From assembly GCF_004151485.1 (NCBI RefSeq), contig NZ_SBFF01000014.1, forward strand, positions 107,996-171,995: DNA of 64,000 nucleotides, in the 5' to 3' direction. The translations under genes were made by a program, and so were the position numbers. Below, in pieces: positions 25,371 through 34,425 of this stretch. The notes beneath the pieces were generated by a model that saw nothing but the letters and a program-made list of their open reading frames with translations, ran no database searches and was not told the DNA's origin. Every line of letters begins with the position of its first letter. Within the stretch, counting starts at the first letter, position 1. The stretch comes from Sphingosinicella sp. CPCC 101087 (lineage in GTDB: Bacteria > Pseudomonadota > Alphaproteobacteria > Sphingomonadales > Sphingomonadaceae).

Positions 25371-27084
25371 GGCGGCTGGCTCCATTGCGGGCGTCGGTGC
25401 GGATAAGGTCGCGCACGACCAAGGCGGCGCGGGCCGGATCCTGCCGCACGAAGTTGCGGATGAGCGCGGCACGGGCTTCGTAGTCGGAAGCCGCCTCGAT
25501 CATGTCGAGCGTCACCCGCGCGGACGGGTCGTGCTGCGCCTGATCGGCGATCACGGCGGCAATCTCGCCGCCAACGCCGGCCCGTGCCGCCCGTGCATTC
25601 TGGACACGCTGGCTGAGCATCGCCGAGCCCCGCCGCAGCAGCGGCCGGCCGATACCGAAGATGAGCAAGGCGGCGAGCGCGAGCGCGGTCAGGTTTCGTG
25701 CGGCCATGGCGACCCAGCTCGCCTCCCACCAGCTCTGCTCCGCCTGGGTTTGCGATCCCGCAGCGAATTCGCGGGCGCTGATGGCGACGACGTCGCCCCG
25801 CGCCTCGTCGAAGCCGACCGCGCCCTTCACCAGACGCTCCAGTGCGGCAATCTCCTGGGCGGAGCGCGGCCGGCCATCGACGTTTCGCAGGGCGACCGCG
25901 ACGGTGATCCGGCGGACGGCTCCCGGCTGGCGCCGGGTGACCGACACCTCCCGCCCCAGTGCGAAGCTGCGATTATAATTCTCGGCTCGCCTTCCCCCGG
26001 CCGCGGCGGCGGCCTCCGCGCCCGGAATGGCCGGCGCGAGCGTGCCGTCGGGCTGGGCGGCGACCTCGGCGGCGGGCGGAGCCTGGTTGGACAAGGCGCC
26101 GGGAATGCCTCCGGCCGGCGGCTCGGCGGTCCCGTCGGTGACGAGCGCGCCTTCTTCGCGCTGCAGGGCGCGGGCGTCCTCCGGAAAATCCTCGCGGGTC
26201 GACTGGACCTCGGAGAAGTCCACGTCGGCATGGACCTCGGCGGAGAAATTGCCCTCGCCGAGGACTGGGGTGAGCAGGGTCGCGATCGAGCGCCGATAGC
26301 TTTCCTCGATCGCCGACTGGATGGTGATCTGCCGTTCGGAAGCGGCCGACGCGCCATCCATGCCCTCGCGGGAAAGCAGTCGCCCGGTCTGGTCGACGAC
26401 CGACACGCCGTCGGGGGCGAGGCCCGGAACGGACGATGCAACGAGGTGGACGATGGCCTGGACCTGGGCGTCGCCGAGGGTGCGGCCGGGAACGAGGGTG
26501 AGCATCACCGAGGCGGCAGGACGGGCGCGATCGCGGACGAAGACGCTCGGCTGCTCGACGGCAAGATGGACCCGCGCCGACTCGACGGCCTCGACCGCCT
26601 CGATCGTGCGGGCGAGGTCGAGCTCGCGGGCGCTGCGGATCCGCTCGCCTTCGACCGCGCGGCTGGAGCCAAGCGGCAGATTCTGGATCACGTCGCCGCC
26701 GTCGGGGCCGCTGCGCGGAAGCCCGCGCGAGGCAAGCAGCATCCGCGCCTGGTGATAATCGTCCTCTGAAACGGTGACGGCGCCGGTGGTCCGATCGAGC
26801 TCATAGGCAATGCCGCTCGCGCCGAGCGCCTCGACCACCGCGGCTTTCTCCTCGTCGGCGAGGCTCCCGAAAAGCGTCCGGCTGGGCGGCGCGCTGAAAG
26901 CCATCCAGAGCATTGCCGCGAGGCCGATGAGAAGGATGAAGCCGATCGCCGGCAGGCTCTTCGCGACGGCCGGCTGGGCGGCGAAACCGCGAACCTGTTG
27001 AAGGATGCGGGTGGTGCCTCCCGGGGCGGCCGAAGAGGCGCGGGGAACGGGAGCGAGGTCGGTCGTGGCGGCAAGTTCACTCAT
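25363..27084 (-). CDS. fliF: Flagellar MS-ring protein FliF
   Basis: This 573-residue protein has two membrane helices (about 43-62 and 455-475) flanking a periplasmic region with two ring-building YscJ-like domains (about 65-230). Motifs include L-A-D-E-E-K-A-A-V-V, Y-E-L-D, A-R-x-L-L-A-S-x-G-L-P and A-R-V-H-L-A-V-x-x-x-S-V-F. The C-terminal tail binds FliG. It is the base of the rotor. fliE lies one base upstream. Confidence 0.95.
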   Translation of the reverse strand: MSELAATTDLAPVPRASSAAPGGTTRILQQVRGFAAQPAVAKSLPAIGFILLIGLAAMLWMAFSAPPSRTLFGSLADEEKAAVVEALGASGIAYELDRTTGAVTVSEDDYHQARMLLASRGLPRSGPDGGDVIQNLPLGSSRAVEGERIRSARELDLARTIEAVEAVESARVHLAVEQPSVFVRDRARPAASVMLTLVPGRTLGDAQVQAIVHLVASSVPGLAPDGVSVVDQTGRLLSREGMDGASAASERQITIQSAIEESYRRSIATLLTPVLGEGNFSAEVHADVDFSEVQSTREDFPEDARALQREEGALVTDGTAEPPAGGIPGALSNQAPPAAEVAAQPDGTLAPAIPGAEAAAAAGGRRAENYNRSFALGREVSVTRRQPGAVRRITVAVALRNVDGRPRSAQEIAALERLVKGAVGFDEARGDVVAISAREFAAGSQTQAEQSWWEASWVAMAARNLTALALAALLIFGIGRPLLRRGSAMLSQRVQNARAARAGVGGEIAAVIADQAQHDPSARVTLDMIEAASDYEARAALIRNFVRQDPARAALVVRDLIRTDARNGASRHG

Positions 27085-27085
27085 T

Positions 27086-27433
27086 TTACACCGGCATGTT
27101 CATGATGTCGCGATAGGCGGTCAGGAGCTTGTTCCTGACCTGCAGCGTCGCCTCGAAACCGATCGACGCCTGCTGGCGGGCCAGCATCACCGCAGCGATG
27201 TCGGTCGTCTCGCCGCGCTCATAGGCTTCGGTGACCGCCGACGATTGCGCCTGCATCTCGTTGACCTGGCCGATCGCGTTGCGCAGCGCGTCGCCGAAGC
27301 CGGCGGCGGCCGCGCCGCCTTCGGCCGCCCCTGTTCCTGGCGCGCCGCTCAATCCGGCCGCGCGCTGCAGGGCGCTATTCTGTTCGAGGATGGCGGTACG
27401 CATCGCCATCAGTCGGCTGGCGTCGATCGACAT
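27086..27433 (-). CDS. fliE: Flagellar hook-basal body protein FliE
   Basis: This 115-residue helical protein connects the MS ring to the rod. The conserved end is T-T-D-I-A-A-V-M-L-A-R-Q-Q-A-S-I-G-F-E-A-T-L and N-K-L-L-T-A-Y-R-D-I-M-N-M-P-V. The ATG at 27433 has GGAG nine bases upstream; a TTG five codons earlier overlaps that site and is unlikely. It follows the activator gene after 20 bases, in the same transcript. Confidence 0.93.
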   Translation of the reverse strand: MSIDASRLMAMRTAILEQNSALQRAAGLSGAPGTGAAEGGAAAAGFGDALRNAIGQVNEMQAQSSAVTEAYERGETTDIAAVMLARQQASIGFEATLQVRNKLLTAYRDIMNMPV

Positions 27434-27453
27434 GGTGATTGGCTCCAATGGGG

Positions 27454-28677
27454 CTAGGCGGCCGCGGCGCGCATTTCGGCGAGCCTGTAGCGCAGGGTGC
27501 GTTCACTGATGCCGAGCCGCTCGGCGGCGCGGGTGCGATGACCGTCCGCGGCGGCGAGCGCGTCGCGGATCACGCTCGCCTGGGCGAGCTTCGATACCTC
27601 GCCGAGCGAGCGGACACGCTCCGGCGCCGGTCCGGGCACCCGATCGATGACGATCTCCTCGGCCTCGATCCGGTCGCCCGCGCGAAGCAGCAGCGCGCGC
27701 TGGATGACGTTGTCGAGCTCGCGGCAGTTGCCGGGCCAGGCATGGTCCATCAGGCGGTCGAGCGCCGCGGCGGTCGGGAAAGGTACCGGCTCCCCGGCCG
27801 GGACGTGGCGCAGGATCAGGGCGGCGGCGATGGCGCGGATGTCGAGGCGGCGCTCGGTCAGCGGCTGGAGCTGGACCGGAACGACGTTGAGGCGCCAATA
27901 GAGGTCGGCGCGGAACCGGCCGGCCGCCACCTCGGCGGCCAGGTCGCGATTGGCGCAGGCGACGATGCGGACGTCCACCGGCTCGGGCTTCACCGCGCCG
28001 ACCGGAAGCACTTCCTTCTCCTGCAGAGCGCGCAGCAGCTTGGCCTGGAGCGCGAGCGGAATCTCCGAAATCTCGTCGAGCAGGAGGGTGCCGCCGCTGG
28101 CGGCCCGGAACAGTCCCTCGCCTTCCTGGGTCGCACCGGTGAAGCTGCCGCGGCGGTGCCCGAACAGGATCGCCTCCAGCATGGTCTCGGGCAGGGCCGC
28201 GCAATTGACGGCGGTGAAGGCGCCCCGCGCGCGCGGCGAGCATGAATGAATGTGGCGGGCGATCCCTTCCTTGCCGGTGCCGGTGTCGCCGAGCACCAGG
28301 ACCGAGGCGTCGCTCGCGGCGATGCGGCCGACATAGTCGATCAGCCGCGCGCTTTCGGGCTCGCCGCAGGCCGGCCGGCCGGCCGGGCGGACGAGCTCGG
28401 CGATCATGGCGTGGCCGAAGGCCATGTCCTCGAAGCCGAAGCCGATGCGAGCCGGCTCGTCGTCGGCGGGCACGACCAGCGACGGCACGACCGCGCCATA
28501 ATCGACGACGACGTCGCCGGGGCCGGCATGGCTCGCTTCGGCGGCGGAGAAGATGGCGGGACCGGGCGGACGCGTATCGCCCGCATCGAAGATCCTACAC
28601 TTCAGCCCTGCGCCGCCAAGCCAGCCGGCCAGGGCCGCATTCGCCGCCGCAGCCTTCCTGCTCAAGCCGATCATCAT
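27454..28677 (-). CDS. flbD: FlbD-like sigma-54-dependent flagellar activator
   Basis: This 407-residue activator has a degenerate N-terminal domain (about 1-105) without clear receiver aspartates. The AAA+ domain follows: Walker A G130-K136 (G-D-T-G-T-G-K), the sigma-54 loop G-S-F-T-G-A at 177-182 and Walker [10 protein letters not shown] Fis-type helix-turn-helix is at the C-terminus ([18 protein letters not shown]). I set the start at the ATG-ATG behind GGGGGCG because a -24/-12 promoter at 28737-28752 would begin transcription near 28727, after the more upstream ATG. It leads the fliE-flhB operon and is probably autoregulated. Confidence 0.88.
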   Translation of the reverse strand: MMIGLSRKAAAANAALAGWLGGAGLKCRIFDAGDTRPPGPAIFSAAEASHAGPGDVVVDYGAVVPSLVVPADDEPARIGFGFEDMAFGHAMIAELVRPAGRPACGEPESARLIDYVGRIAASDASVLVLGDTGTGKEGIARHIHSCSPRARGAFTAVNCAALPETMLEAILFGHRRGSFTGATQEGEGLFRAASGGTLLLDEISEIPLALQAKLLRALQEKEVLPVGAVKPEPVDVRIVACANRDLAAEVAAGRFRADLYWRLNVVPVQLQPLTERRLDIRAIAAALILRHVPAGEPVPFPTAAALDRLMDHAWPGNCRELDNVIQRALLLRAGDRIEAEEIVIDRVPGPAPERVRSLGEVSKLAQASVIRDALAAADGHRTRAAERLGISERTLRYRLAEMRAAAA

Positions 28678-28736
28678 TCGCCCCCATCCGATGTTGCGCG
28701 CGAAGACCCCGCAAGGGCCTCCCCGCCCCATTCAGA

Positions 28737-28752
28737 AGCAAGCTGCGTGCCA
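28737..28752 (-). promoter_or_regulatory. Sigma-54 promoter of the flbD-fliE-flhB operon
   Basis: The minus strand reads TGGCACGCAGCTTGCT, with GG-N10-GC spacing exactly as in the -24/-12 consensus. Transcription should start about 12 bases after the GC, near 28727, which fits the downstream ATG of the activator. Confidence 0.85.
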
Positions 28753-28856
28753 ATATCGAGGAGCGGCGCCTTTCCCGGGGCGCAGGCGCGCGCCCTCGCC
28801 TGCGCGCGTCGGCGGGCCGACGGAGTCGTCGGAAAACCGACGCTGAAAAGTCGCAT

Positions 28857-28883
28857 TAAAATCCGCGCCGGACCGGCCGTTAC
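28857..28883 (+). promoter_or_regulatory. Candidate sigma-28 (FliA) promoter of fliC
   Basis: The element is TAAA-N15-GCCGTTAC, 65 bases before the flagellin ATG. Its spacing equals the enterobacterial FliA consensus and its -10 half matches the elements at motA, flgM and fliD. Confidence 0.72.
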
Positions 28884-28947
28884 TTCACTCGTGGCAGGGC
28901 TGGGGTTCCCCCGGCGGCCCGAATTGAGCGGGAAAGGAAACCCTAGG

Positions 28948-29757
28948 ATGACTGTTATCAACACGAACACCTCTGCGCTCCGCGCGCAGAACGGCAGCCG
29001 GGTCGCCAACCAGGCCCTGCAGACCGCCATGGAGCGCCTGTCGACCGGCAAGCGCATCAACTCCGCGAAGGACGACGCCGCCGGCCTCGCCATCGCCTCG
29101 TCCATGACCTCGGACATCCGCGGCATGAGCCAGGCGATCCGCAACGCCAATGACGGCATCTCGATGGCGCAGACCGCCGAAGGCGCCCTCAACGAGGTCA
29201 CCAACATGCTGCAGCGCATCCGCGAGCTGTCGGTGCAGAGCGCGAGCGGCACCTATTCCGACGACGACCGCGCCAACCTGCAGGCCGAAGTCGTGGAATT
29301 GGGCGCCCAGATCGACGATATCGTCGCGGGCACGACGTTTAACGGCGTGACCGTCTTCGGCACGGCCGACGTCGTGGTCGCGATACAGACCGGCGCCGAC
29401 AATGGTGACACGGTCAACCTGACCATCACCGGCTTCGACGTCGCCACTGCCACCGCCTCCGACATCGGCACGGCCGCGGGCGCGAACACGGCCCTCACCA
29501 ACGTCGATGCGGCGCTCGAGGCCGTCGCCGTGACCCGCGCCTCGCTCGGCGCCGGTCAGAGCCGCCTCGAGTCGGTCGTCAACAACCTGACCAACCAGGT
29601 CACCAACCTGTCCGACGCGCGGTCGCGGATCGAGGACGCCGATTTCTCGGCCGAGACGACCAACCTCGCCAAGGCGCAGATCCTGAGCCAGGCTTCCACG
29701 GCGATGCTGGCCCAGGCCAATCAGAGCCAGCAGGGCGTGCTGAGCCTGCTTCGTTAA
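28948..29757 (+). CDS. fliC: Flagellin FliC
   Basis: This 269-residue protein is the filament subunit. The N-terminal D0/D1 region starts with [11 protein letters not shown] and contains [20 protein letters not shown]. The C-terminal D1/D0 region has [16 protein letters not shown] and the end [13 protein letters not shown]. The variable middle is very short (about 140-190), so the surface domains D2/D3 are missing. This is common in alphaproteobacterial flagellins. The start has an A/G-rich ribosome site (GGAAACCCTAGG). It is monocistronic, with a sigma-28-like promoter and a terminator. Confidence 0.96.
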   Translation: MTVINTNTSALRAQNGSRVANQALQTAMERLSTGKRINSAKDDAAGLAIASSMTSDIRGMSQAIRNANDGISMAQTAEGALNEVTNMLQRIRELSVQSASGTYSDDDRANLQAEVVELGAQIDDIVAGTTFNGVTVFGTADVVVAIQTGADNGDTVNLTITGFDVATATASDIGTAAGANTALTNVDAALEAVAVTRASLGAGQSRLESVVNNLTNQVTNLSDARSRIEDADFSAETTNLAKAQILSQASTAMLAQANQSQQGVLSLLR

Positions 29758-29786
29758 GCGGCTCTATCCTGAAGGCTAGACTGAAG

Positions 29787-29816
29787 ATCCCGGCGCGGAG
29801 CGATCCGCGCCGGGAT
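29787..29816. terminator. Terminator between fliC and fliA (convergent genes)
   Basis: A perfect 12-base-pair stem (29787-29798 with 29805-29816) encloses a six-base loop, 30 bases after the fliC stop. It has only a short ATT after it. It can serve both the plus-strand fliC and the minus-strand fliA transcripts. Confidence 0.75.
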
Positions 29817-29893
29817 ATTCGCATCAAGAATAGGCCAAAACGGATCAGGTTACCGCGAGAGCAGCGTGTTGTTACGGGCGGTCCGGCACCGCT

Positions 29894-30622
29894 TCAGGTC
29901 CAGGCGGAGAGCGACTGGCGCACCCGGTCGAGCGCGGCCTTCTTGATCTGGCAGATGCGGGCGGCGCCGACACCGAGGGTCTGGCCGATCTCCTCGAGGT
30001 TCATCTCCTCGACGAAATAGAGCTGGAGCACCATGGCGTCCCGCTCCGGTAGATCGCGGATCGCCTCGGCGATCGCACCCTTGAGCCCTTCGCGCTCGAG
30101 CGCCTCGTCGGCCCGTTCCTCGATGTCGGCGAACCACATCGAATGTTCGGAATAGACATCGTCCAGCGATTCATGGTGCACCGCCTGGCAATCGTCGACG
30201 AGCTTGCGGTAGTCGGCGGCGTCCAGCCCCATCTCCTCGGCCATTTCGGGGTCGCTCGGCGCACGGCCAAGCTGGCGCTCGAGCCGCGTGCGCGCCGCCG
30301 CGAGGTCGCGGCGCCGCGCCATGGCCGACCGGCAGATCGCCGCCTGCCGGCGCAGATGATCGATCATCGCACCGCGAACGCGGACGGTCGCATAAGTGGC
30401 GAAGGCGTGGCCACGATCCTCGAAAGCCTTTGCGGCTTCGATCAGGGCGACCATGCCGGTCTGCACCAGATCCTCGATCTCGATCGCCGAGGAGACGCGG
30501 CCATGGACGTGCCAAGCAATCTTGCGCACCAGCGGCAGGTGCGCGTTGACGAGCGCCTCGGGCGTCAGGCGGGGCTGGCGTCCGTATGTTGCGAGCGTCG
30601 CGCCGGGATCAATGAGCGCCAT
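29894..30622 (-). CDS. fliA: RNA polymerase sigma-28 factor FliA
   Basis: This 242-residue sigma factor of the FliA/WhiG group has region 2 (L-V-x-K-I-A-W-H-V, then I-E-x-E-D-L-V-Q-T-G and F-A-T-Y-A-x-x-R-V-R-G-A-M-I-D-H-L-R), region 3 and region 4 (L-P-E-R-D-A-M-V-L-Q-L-Y-F-V-E-E-M-N-L-E-E-I-G). It directs RNA polymerase to late flagellar genes; four suitable promoters occur in this window. A GGAGG lies six bases before the ATG. Its start overlaps flhG by 14 bases, so it is produced from the sigma-54-driven slt-flhA-flhG-fliA transcript and inhibited by FlgM. Confidence 0.95.
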   Translation of the reverse strand: MALIDPGATLATYGRQPRLTPEALVNAHLPLVRKIAWHVHGRVSSAIEIEDLVQTGMVALIEAAKAFEDRGHAFATYATVRVRGAMIDHLRRQAAICRSAMARRRDLAAARTRLERQLGRAPSDPEMAEEMGLDAADYRKLVDDCQAVHHESLDDVYSEHSMWFADIEERADEALEREGLKGAIAEAIRDLPERDAMVLQLYFVEEMNLEEIGQTLGVGAARICQIKKAALDRVRQSLSAWT

Positions 30623-31430
30623 GAAGCGCCTCCATGCCGAAGAAGCGATGGCCTCCCGCCACGGGCGGAAGGTCGAGCTCGGCGATCCGTCCGGCGAGCT
30701 GCCTGAAGGCTCGGGCGGCGCGTGAGCTCGGATAGGCCTCGACGCAGCAGCGCTTGCGCAGCACCGCGTCGCGAAGGTGACGGTCCTCGGGGATCGACCC
30801 GATCAGCTCGAGCGTCACGTCCAGAAAGCGGGCGATCACCGACTTGAAGCGGAGGAACAGGGCGCGCCCGGCCTCCTCGTCGGCGACCATGTTGGCAACC
30901 ACCGCGATGCGGGTGCAGCCATGCTTGAGGGAAAGGGCCTTCACCATCGCATAGGCGTCCATGAAGGCGGTCGGCTCGCCCGACAGGACGAGCAGGATCG
31001 TGTCCGACGCGGCGACGATCCCCAACGTCTCGAGCGAGATGCCGCTTCCGCCGTCGACGACGACGAAGTCGACGCTGTCGGCATAAGGCTGGAAGGCCGC
31101 AGCAAGCTGCTGTCGATCGCTTTCGTCGAGCCTGGAGCCGATGCCGGTGCCGCTATGGCCGGGCGCAAGCAAGATTCCCCCGGGTCCGCGCTGCAAGATG
31201 TCCTCCAGCTCGCAATGGCGGCCGAGCACGTCGCCGAGCGTCCAGGTTCCATTGACGCCGAGCAGGATATTGGCGTTGGCCAGGCCCATGTCGCAGTCGA
31301 CGAGCATCGCCCGTCGTCCGAGGCTGGCGAGCGCGACCGAGAGGTTGGCGCTGAGGTTGCTCTTGCCGACGCCGCCCTTGCCGCTGGTGACGGCGATCAC
31401 ACGGGCATTGCGAACCATAGTCGATGTCAC
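30609..31430 (-). CDS. flhG: MinD-like ATPase FlhG/FleN
   Basis: This 273-residue ATPase has the deviant Walker A S-G-K-G-G-V-G-K-S (about 16-24), D-C-D-M-G-L-A-N-A-N-I-L-L-G and F-V-V-V-D-G-G-S. FlhG/FleN controls flagellar number and restrains FleQ-type activators in polarly flagellated bacteria. Its usual partner gene flhF is not next to it. The GTG at 31430 overlaps the flhA stop and has GGAGG six bases before it; an ATG four codons later is the alternative. Confidence 0.9.
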   Translation of the reverse strand: MTSTMVRNARVIAVTSGKGGVGKSNLSANLSVALASLGRRAMLVDCDMGLANANILLGVNGTWTLGDVLGRHCELEDILQRGPGGILLAPGHSGTGIGSRLDESDRQQLAAAFQPYADSVDFVVVDGGSGISLETLGIVAASDTILLVLSGEPTAFMDAYAMVKALSLKHGCTRIAVVANMVADEEAGRALFLRFKSVIARFLDVTLELIGSIPEDRHLRDAVLRKRCCVEAYPSSRAARAFRQLAGRIAELDLPPVAGGHRFFGMEALHGAH

Positions 31431-33532
31431 GCGGCAACCTCCGAAGCAAGCATGGGCTGGTTATTCTCGTTGCCGACCACGGCCACGACCTCGACGGACT
31501 TTCCGTCGGGGATTTCCAGGAAGGACAGGACCGGCACGTCGGGCAGATGGGGCGCGAGCAGGCGCGACAGCGCCCGCCGCGCAACCGGAGAGGTGACGAC
31601 GGCGAAGCGCCGGCCTTGGTTGAGCAGCGGCCCGGCAATTTCCCCGATCGCCTGGACGATGCGCTGCGCGAGCCCTGGCTCGATCGGGTGGACGGCGTCT
31701 CGCCCGGTGCGAATCGCCTGATTGAGCAGGCTCTCGAGCCCGGCATCAAGCGTGACCACCGGCAGCGGCATCTTCACCGGCACGATGGTCTGCACGATGA
31801 GGGCCCCGATCCTCTGGCGCACCGCCTCGACGAGCTGGACGGGGTCGCTCTCCTCGCGCGCCGCGTCGGCCATCGCCTCGGCGGTGCGGCGGAAGTCCTT
31901 CAGCGGAACGCCTTCGGCAAGCAGAGCGCGGCACAAGGCGGCAACCGAGGCCAGGGTCAGCGGCTGCGGGGTGAGGTTGGCGACCAGCTGCGGCGCGCTT
32001 TCCTTGAGCGCGTCGAGCAGCTTCTGGGTCTCGTCCATGCCGAACAGCTCCGCCGCGGCGGTCTGGACGATTTGGTTGAGATGGGTCGCGACGACGGTGG
32101 CGGGATCGACGACCGTATAGCCGGCGACGACCGCTTCGGCGCGCTTGTCCGGCGAGATCCAGACGGCATCGAGCCCGAAGGTCGGATCCTTGACGGCCCT
32201 GCCCTGGATCCGGTCGATGAGATCGCCCGAATCGAGCGCGAGCAGATCGTCCGGCGAGATCTCGTCCTCGCCGACGATGACCCCGGCGACGGTGATGCGA
32301 TAGCAGTTCGGCGCCAGCGACATGTTGTCGCGTACCCGGACCAGCGGGATGACGAAGCCGAGTTCGCGCGAAAGCTGGCGACGAATGCCGGTGATCCGCG
32401 CCATCAGGGGCGCGCCCTTGCGCTCGTCCACCAGGCCGATCAGGCCATAGCCGAGTTCGAGTCCCAGCGCGGCGTCGTCGCTCACCTCGTCCCAGCCGAT
32501 CACGCTGGGCGAGGCGGCCGCGATCGGCTCGTCGACGATGACGGCCCGGGCCGCCTCGGCCTTGCGCAATCTCCAGGCCGCGAAGCCGGCCAGAGCGGCG
32601 GCAGGCAGGACGATCAGATGGGGCATGCCGGGAAGGATGCCGAGGAAGAACAGGATTCCGGCTACCGGCGTCCATGCCCTGGACGAACCGATCTGGCTGG
32701 CGATCTGCCCGGAAAGATCGAAGGACGAATTGACCCGCGTGACGATCGAGGCGGCGGCGATCGACAAGAGAAGCGCCGGGACCTGCGCGACCAGCGCGTC
32801 GCCGATCGCCAGCAGCACGTAGGTCGAGGCCGCGTCGGCGATCGTCATGCCGTGGCTCAACGTGCCGAGGATCAGACCGCCGACGATGTTGACCACCAGG
32901 ATGAGGACGCCGGCGATCGCATCGCCCTTCACGAACTTCGAGGCGCCGTCCATCGAGCCGTAGAAGTCGGCCTCGGTGGCAACCTCCGCGCGGCGGCTCT
33001 TGGCTTCGTCGGGGGTGAGCAGCCCGGCGTTGAGATCGGCGTCGATCGCCATCTGCTTGCCGGGCATCGCGTCGAGGGTGAAGCGCGCCGAAACTTCGGA
33101 AACGCGCCCCGCACCCTTGGTGATGACCACGAGGTTGATGATCATCAGGATGGCGAAGACGAAGATGCCGACCGCATAGTCGCCGCCGATCAGGAAGCTT
33201 CCGAACGCCTCGATGACATGGCCGGCGGCGTCCGGGCCCTCATGACCGCTGACCAGCACGACCCGCGTCGACGCGACGTTGAGGGCGAGGCGCAGCAACG
33301 TCGCGAACAGCAGGACGGTCGGAAAGGAAGAGAAATCGAGCGGCTTGGCGACGTTCAGCGCCACCATCAGCACGGCGAGGCTGATCATGATGTTGGTGAT
33401 GAAGCCGATGTCGAGCAGGGTCGCATGAACCGGCACGACCATCAGCATCATCAGCAGCAATGTCGCGATCGGCAGCACCGCGCCGCGCGCCGAGCTGAGC
33501 CAGACCGTTCGGTTGAGGAGGGCCTTGTTCAT
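31427..33532 (-). CDS. flhA: Flagellar export gate protein FlhA
   Basis: This 701-residue protein has eight or so membrane helices in the first 330 residues and a large cytoplasmic domain that binds export chaperones. Conserved parts include the F-S-S-F-P-T-V-L-L-F-A-T-L-L-R-L-A-L-N-V-A-S-T-R segment and the F-x-x-D-A-M-P-G-K-Q-M-A-I-D-A-D-L-N-A-G loop. The length is normal. It begins 4 bases after the transglycosylase gene and overlaps flhG. Confidence 0.96.
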   Translation of the reverse strand: MNKALLNRTVWLSSARGAVLPIATLLLMMLMVVPVHATLLDIGFITNIMISLAVLMVALNVAKPLDFSSFPTVLLFATLLRLALNVASTRVVLVSGHEGPDAAGHVIEAFGSFLIGGDYAVGIFVFAILMIINLVVITKGAGRVSEVSARFTLDAMPGKQMAIDADLNAGLLTPDEAKSRRAEVATEADFYGSMDGASKFVKGDAIAGVLILVVNIVGGLILGTLSHGMTIADAASTYVLLAIGDALVAQVPALLLSIAAASIVTRVNSSFDLSGQIASQIGSSRAWTPVAGILFFLGILPGMPHLIVLPAAALAGFAAWRLRKAEAARAVIVDEPIAAASPSVIGWDEVSDDAALGLELGYGLIGLVDERKGAPLMARITGIRRQLSRELGFVIPLVRVRDNMSLAPNCYRITVAGVIVGEDEISPDDLLALDSGDLIDRIQGRAVKDPTFGLDAVWISPDKRAEAVVAGYTVVDPATVVATHLNQIVQTAAAELFGMDETQKLLDALKESAPQLVANLTPQPLTLASVAALCRALLAEGVPLKDFRRTAEAMADAAREESDPVQLVEAVRQRIGALIVQTIVPVKMPLPVVTLDAGLESLLNQAIRTGRDAVHPIEPGLAQRIVQAIGEIAGPLLNQGRRFAVVTSPVARRALSRLLAPHLPDVPVLSFLEIPDGKSVEVVAVVGNENNQPMLASEVAA

Positions 33533-33536
33533 CCGT

Positions 33537-34343
33537 TCAACCTCCCAGCTCGGCCAGCATCAGATAGGCCAGCCGGGCATATTGCGGCGGCGGCCCGGCG
33601 GTGGCCGGGGCCGAAACGGCCCGGTCCTGCATCGCCGCGAGCCGCAGGGTGGTAGCCTCGCTCGGCGGAGCGATCGGCGGCATCGTCCCGCTCGGGCCGG
33701 AAGGCCCGGGCGCGCCGCCACCCATCTTCTCGGCAAAGCGCGTCCTCACCTCTTCGAGCGTCCGCGGCGCACCGTTGGAGTCGTAGAAGACCCAGCGGTT
33801 GGCGCGCGCGGCCGCCGGCATGACCGCCGCCGCCGCCGCGCCGGGATTCGATTCATGGGCGGCGAGGAAGCGCGACGCGCCGCCGGCCCCGAGAAAATGG
33901 GCGAGATAGAGGTCAACCGGCTCGACCGGCCTGCCCAGCCTCTGTTCGAGAAAGGCGCGATTGTCGGCGGCGAACTCGGCCGCCATGGCCGAGGCCGCCT
34001 CCGGCTGCCGCCGCAGATCCAGGATCGCGCGACGCATGACCGGATCGGCGACATGATAACGTCCATCCGCCCCGCGCTGGATGGCGGCGGCGGCCCAGCC
34101 GAGGCCGTGCTCGGCGCCATGCTGGCGGACGGTGGCGAGCCAGGTCTGGTCGATGAACTGGAAGAGGCCGGTCGCGCTCGACGTGCGGGCACGGGCGTTC
34201 GGATTCAGGCCGCTCTCGATCCGGGCCTGGTTGAACAGATAGTCGAAGTCTACCCCGGTGCGCGCCGACGCGCGCTGAATTGCCGTGCCGACCCGGCCGG
34301 CCAGCCCGCTTCCCGCACTAGCATTGATCGTCGGTTGAGACAT
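33537..34343 (-). CDS. Lytic transglycosylase-like protein of the flagellar operon
   Basis: This 268-residue protein has an SLT-type lysozyme fold at about 12-150. The catalytic Glu is E43 in A-R-I-E-S-G-L-N-P, followed by S-S-A-T-G-L-F-Q-F-I-D-Q-T-W. The second half is Pro/Ala-rich. There is no signal peptide, so it may leave through the flagellar export gate. FlgJ in this window has only its rod-binding part, so this enzyme probably cuts the peptidoglycan for the rod, as SltF does in Rhodobacter. It is first in the slt-flhA-flhG-fliA operon. Confidence 0.8.
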   Translation of the reverse strand: MSQPTINASAGSGLAGRVGTAIQRASARTGVDFDYLFNQARIESGLNPNARARTSSATGLFQFIDQTWLATVRQHGAEHGLGWAAAAIQRGADGRYHVADPVMRRAILDLRRQPEAASAMAAEFAADNRAFLEQRLGRPVEPVDLYLAHFLGAGGASRFLAAHESNPGAAAAAVMPAAARANRWVFYDSNGAPRTLEEVRTRFAEKMGGGAPGPSGPSGTMPPIAPPSEATTLRLAAMQDRAVSAPATAGPPPQYARLAYLMLAELGG

Positions 34344-34373
34344 GAAGCCCCCGAATGGTTCGGGAGCAGGAGG

Positions 34374-34389
34374 AGCAAGGAGCGTGCCA
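34374..34389 (-). promoter_or_regulatory. Sigma-54 promoter of slt-flhA-flhG-fliA
   Basis: The minus strand reads TGGCACGCTCCTTGCT with exact GG-N10-GC spacing, 31 bases before the transglycosylase ATG. It places fliA, and so all FliA-dependent genes, downstream of sigma-54. Confidence 0.85.
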
Positions 34390-34425
34390 AGAACGGCCGG
34401 GGCCAGGCTCGCTCAGCCGAAAGGC

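Noticed and set aside
28890..28910. TGGCAG before fliC as a sigma-54 promoter
   Set aside because: There is no GC at the required 10-base spacing, and a better sigma-28 element lies just upstream.
31424..33655. 743-codon plus-strand frame opposite flhA
   Set aside because: FlhA is unmistakable on the minus strand; the other frame is a mirror of its codon bias.
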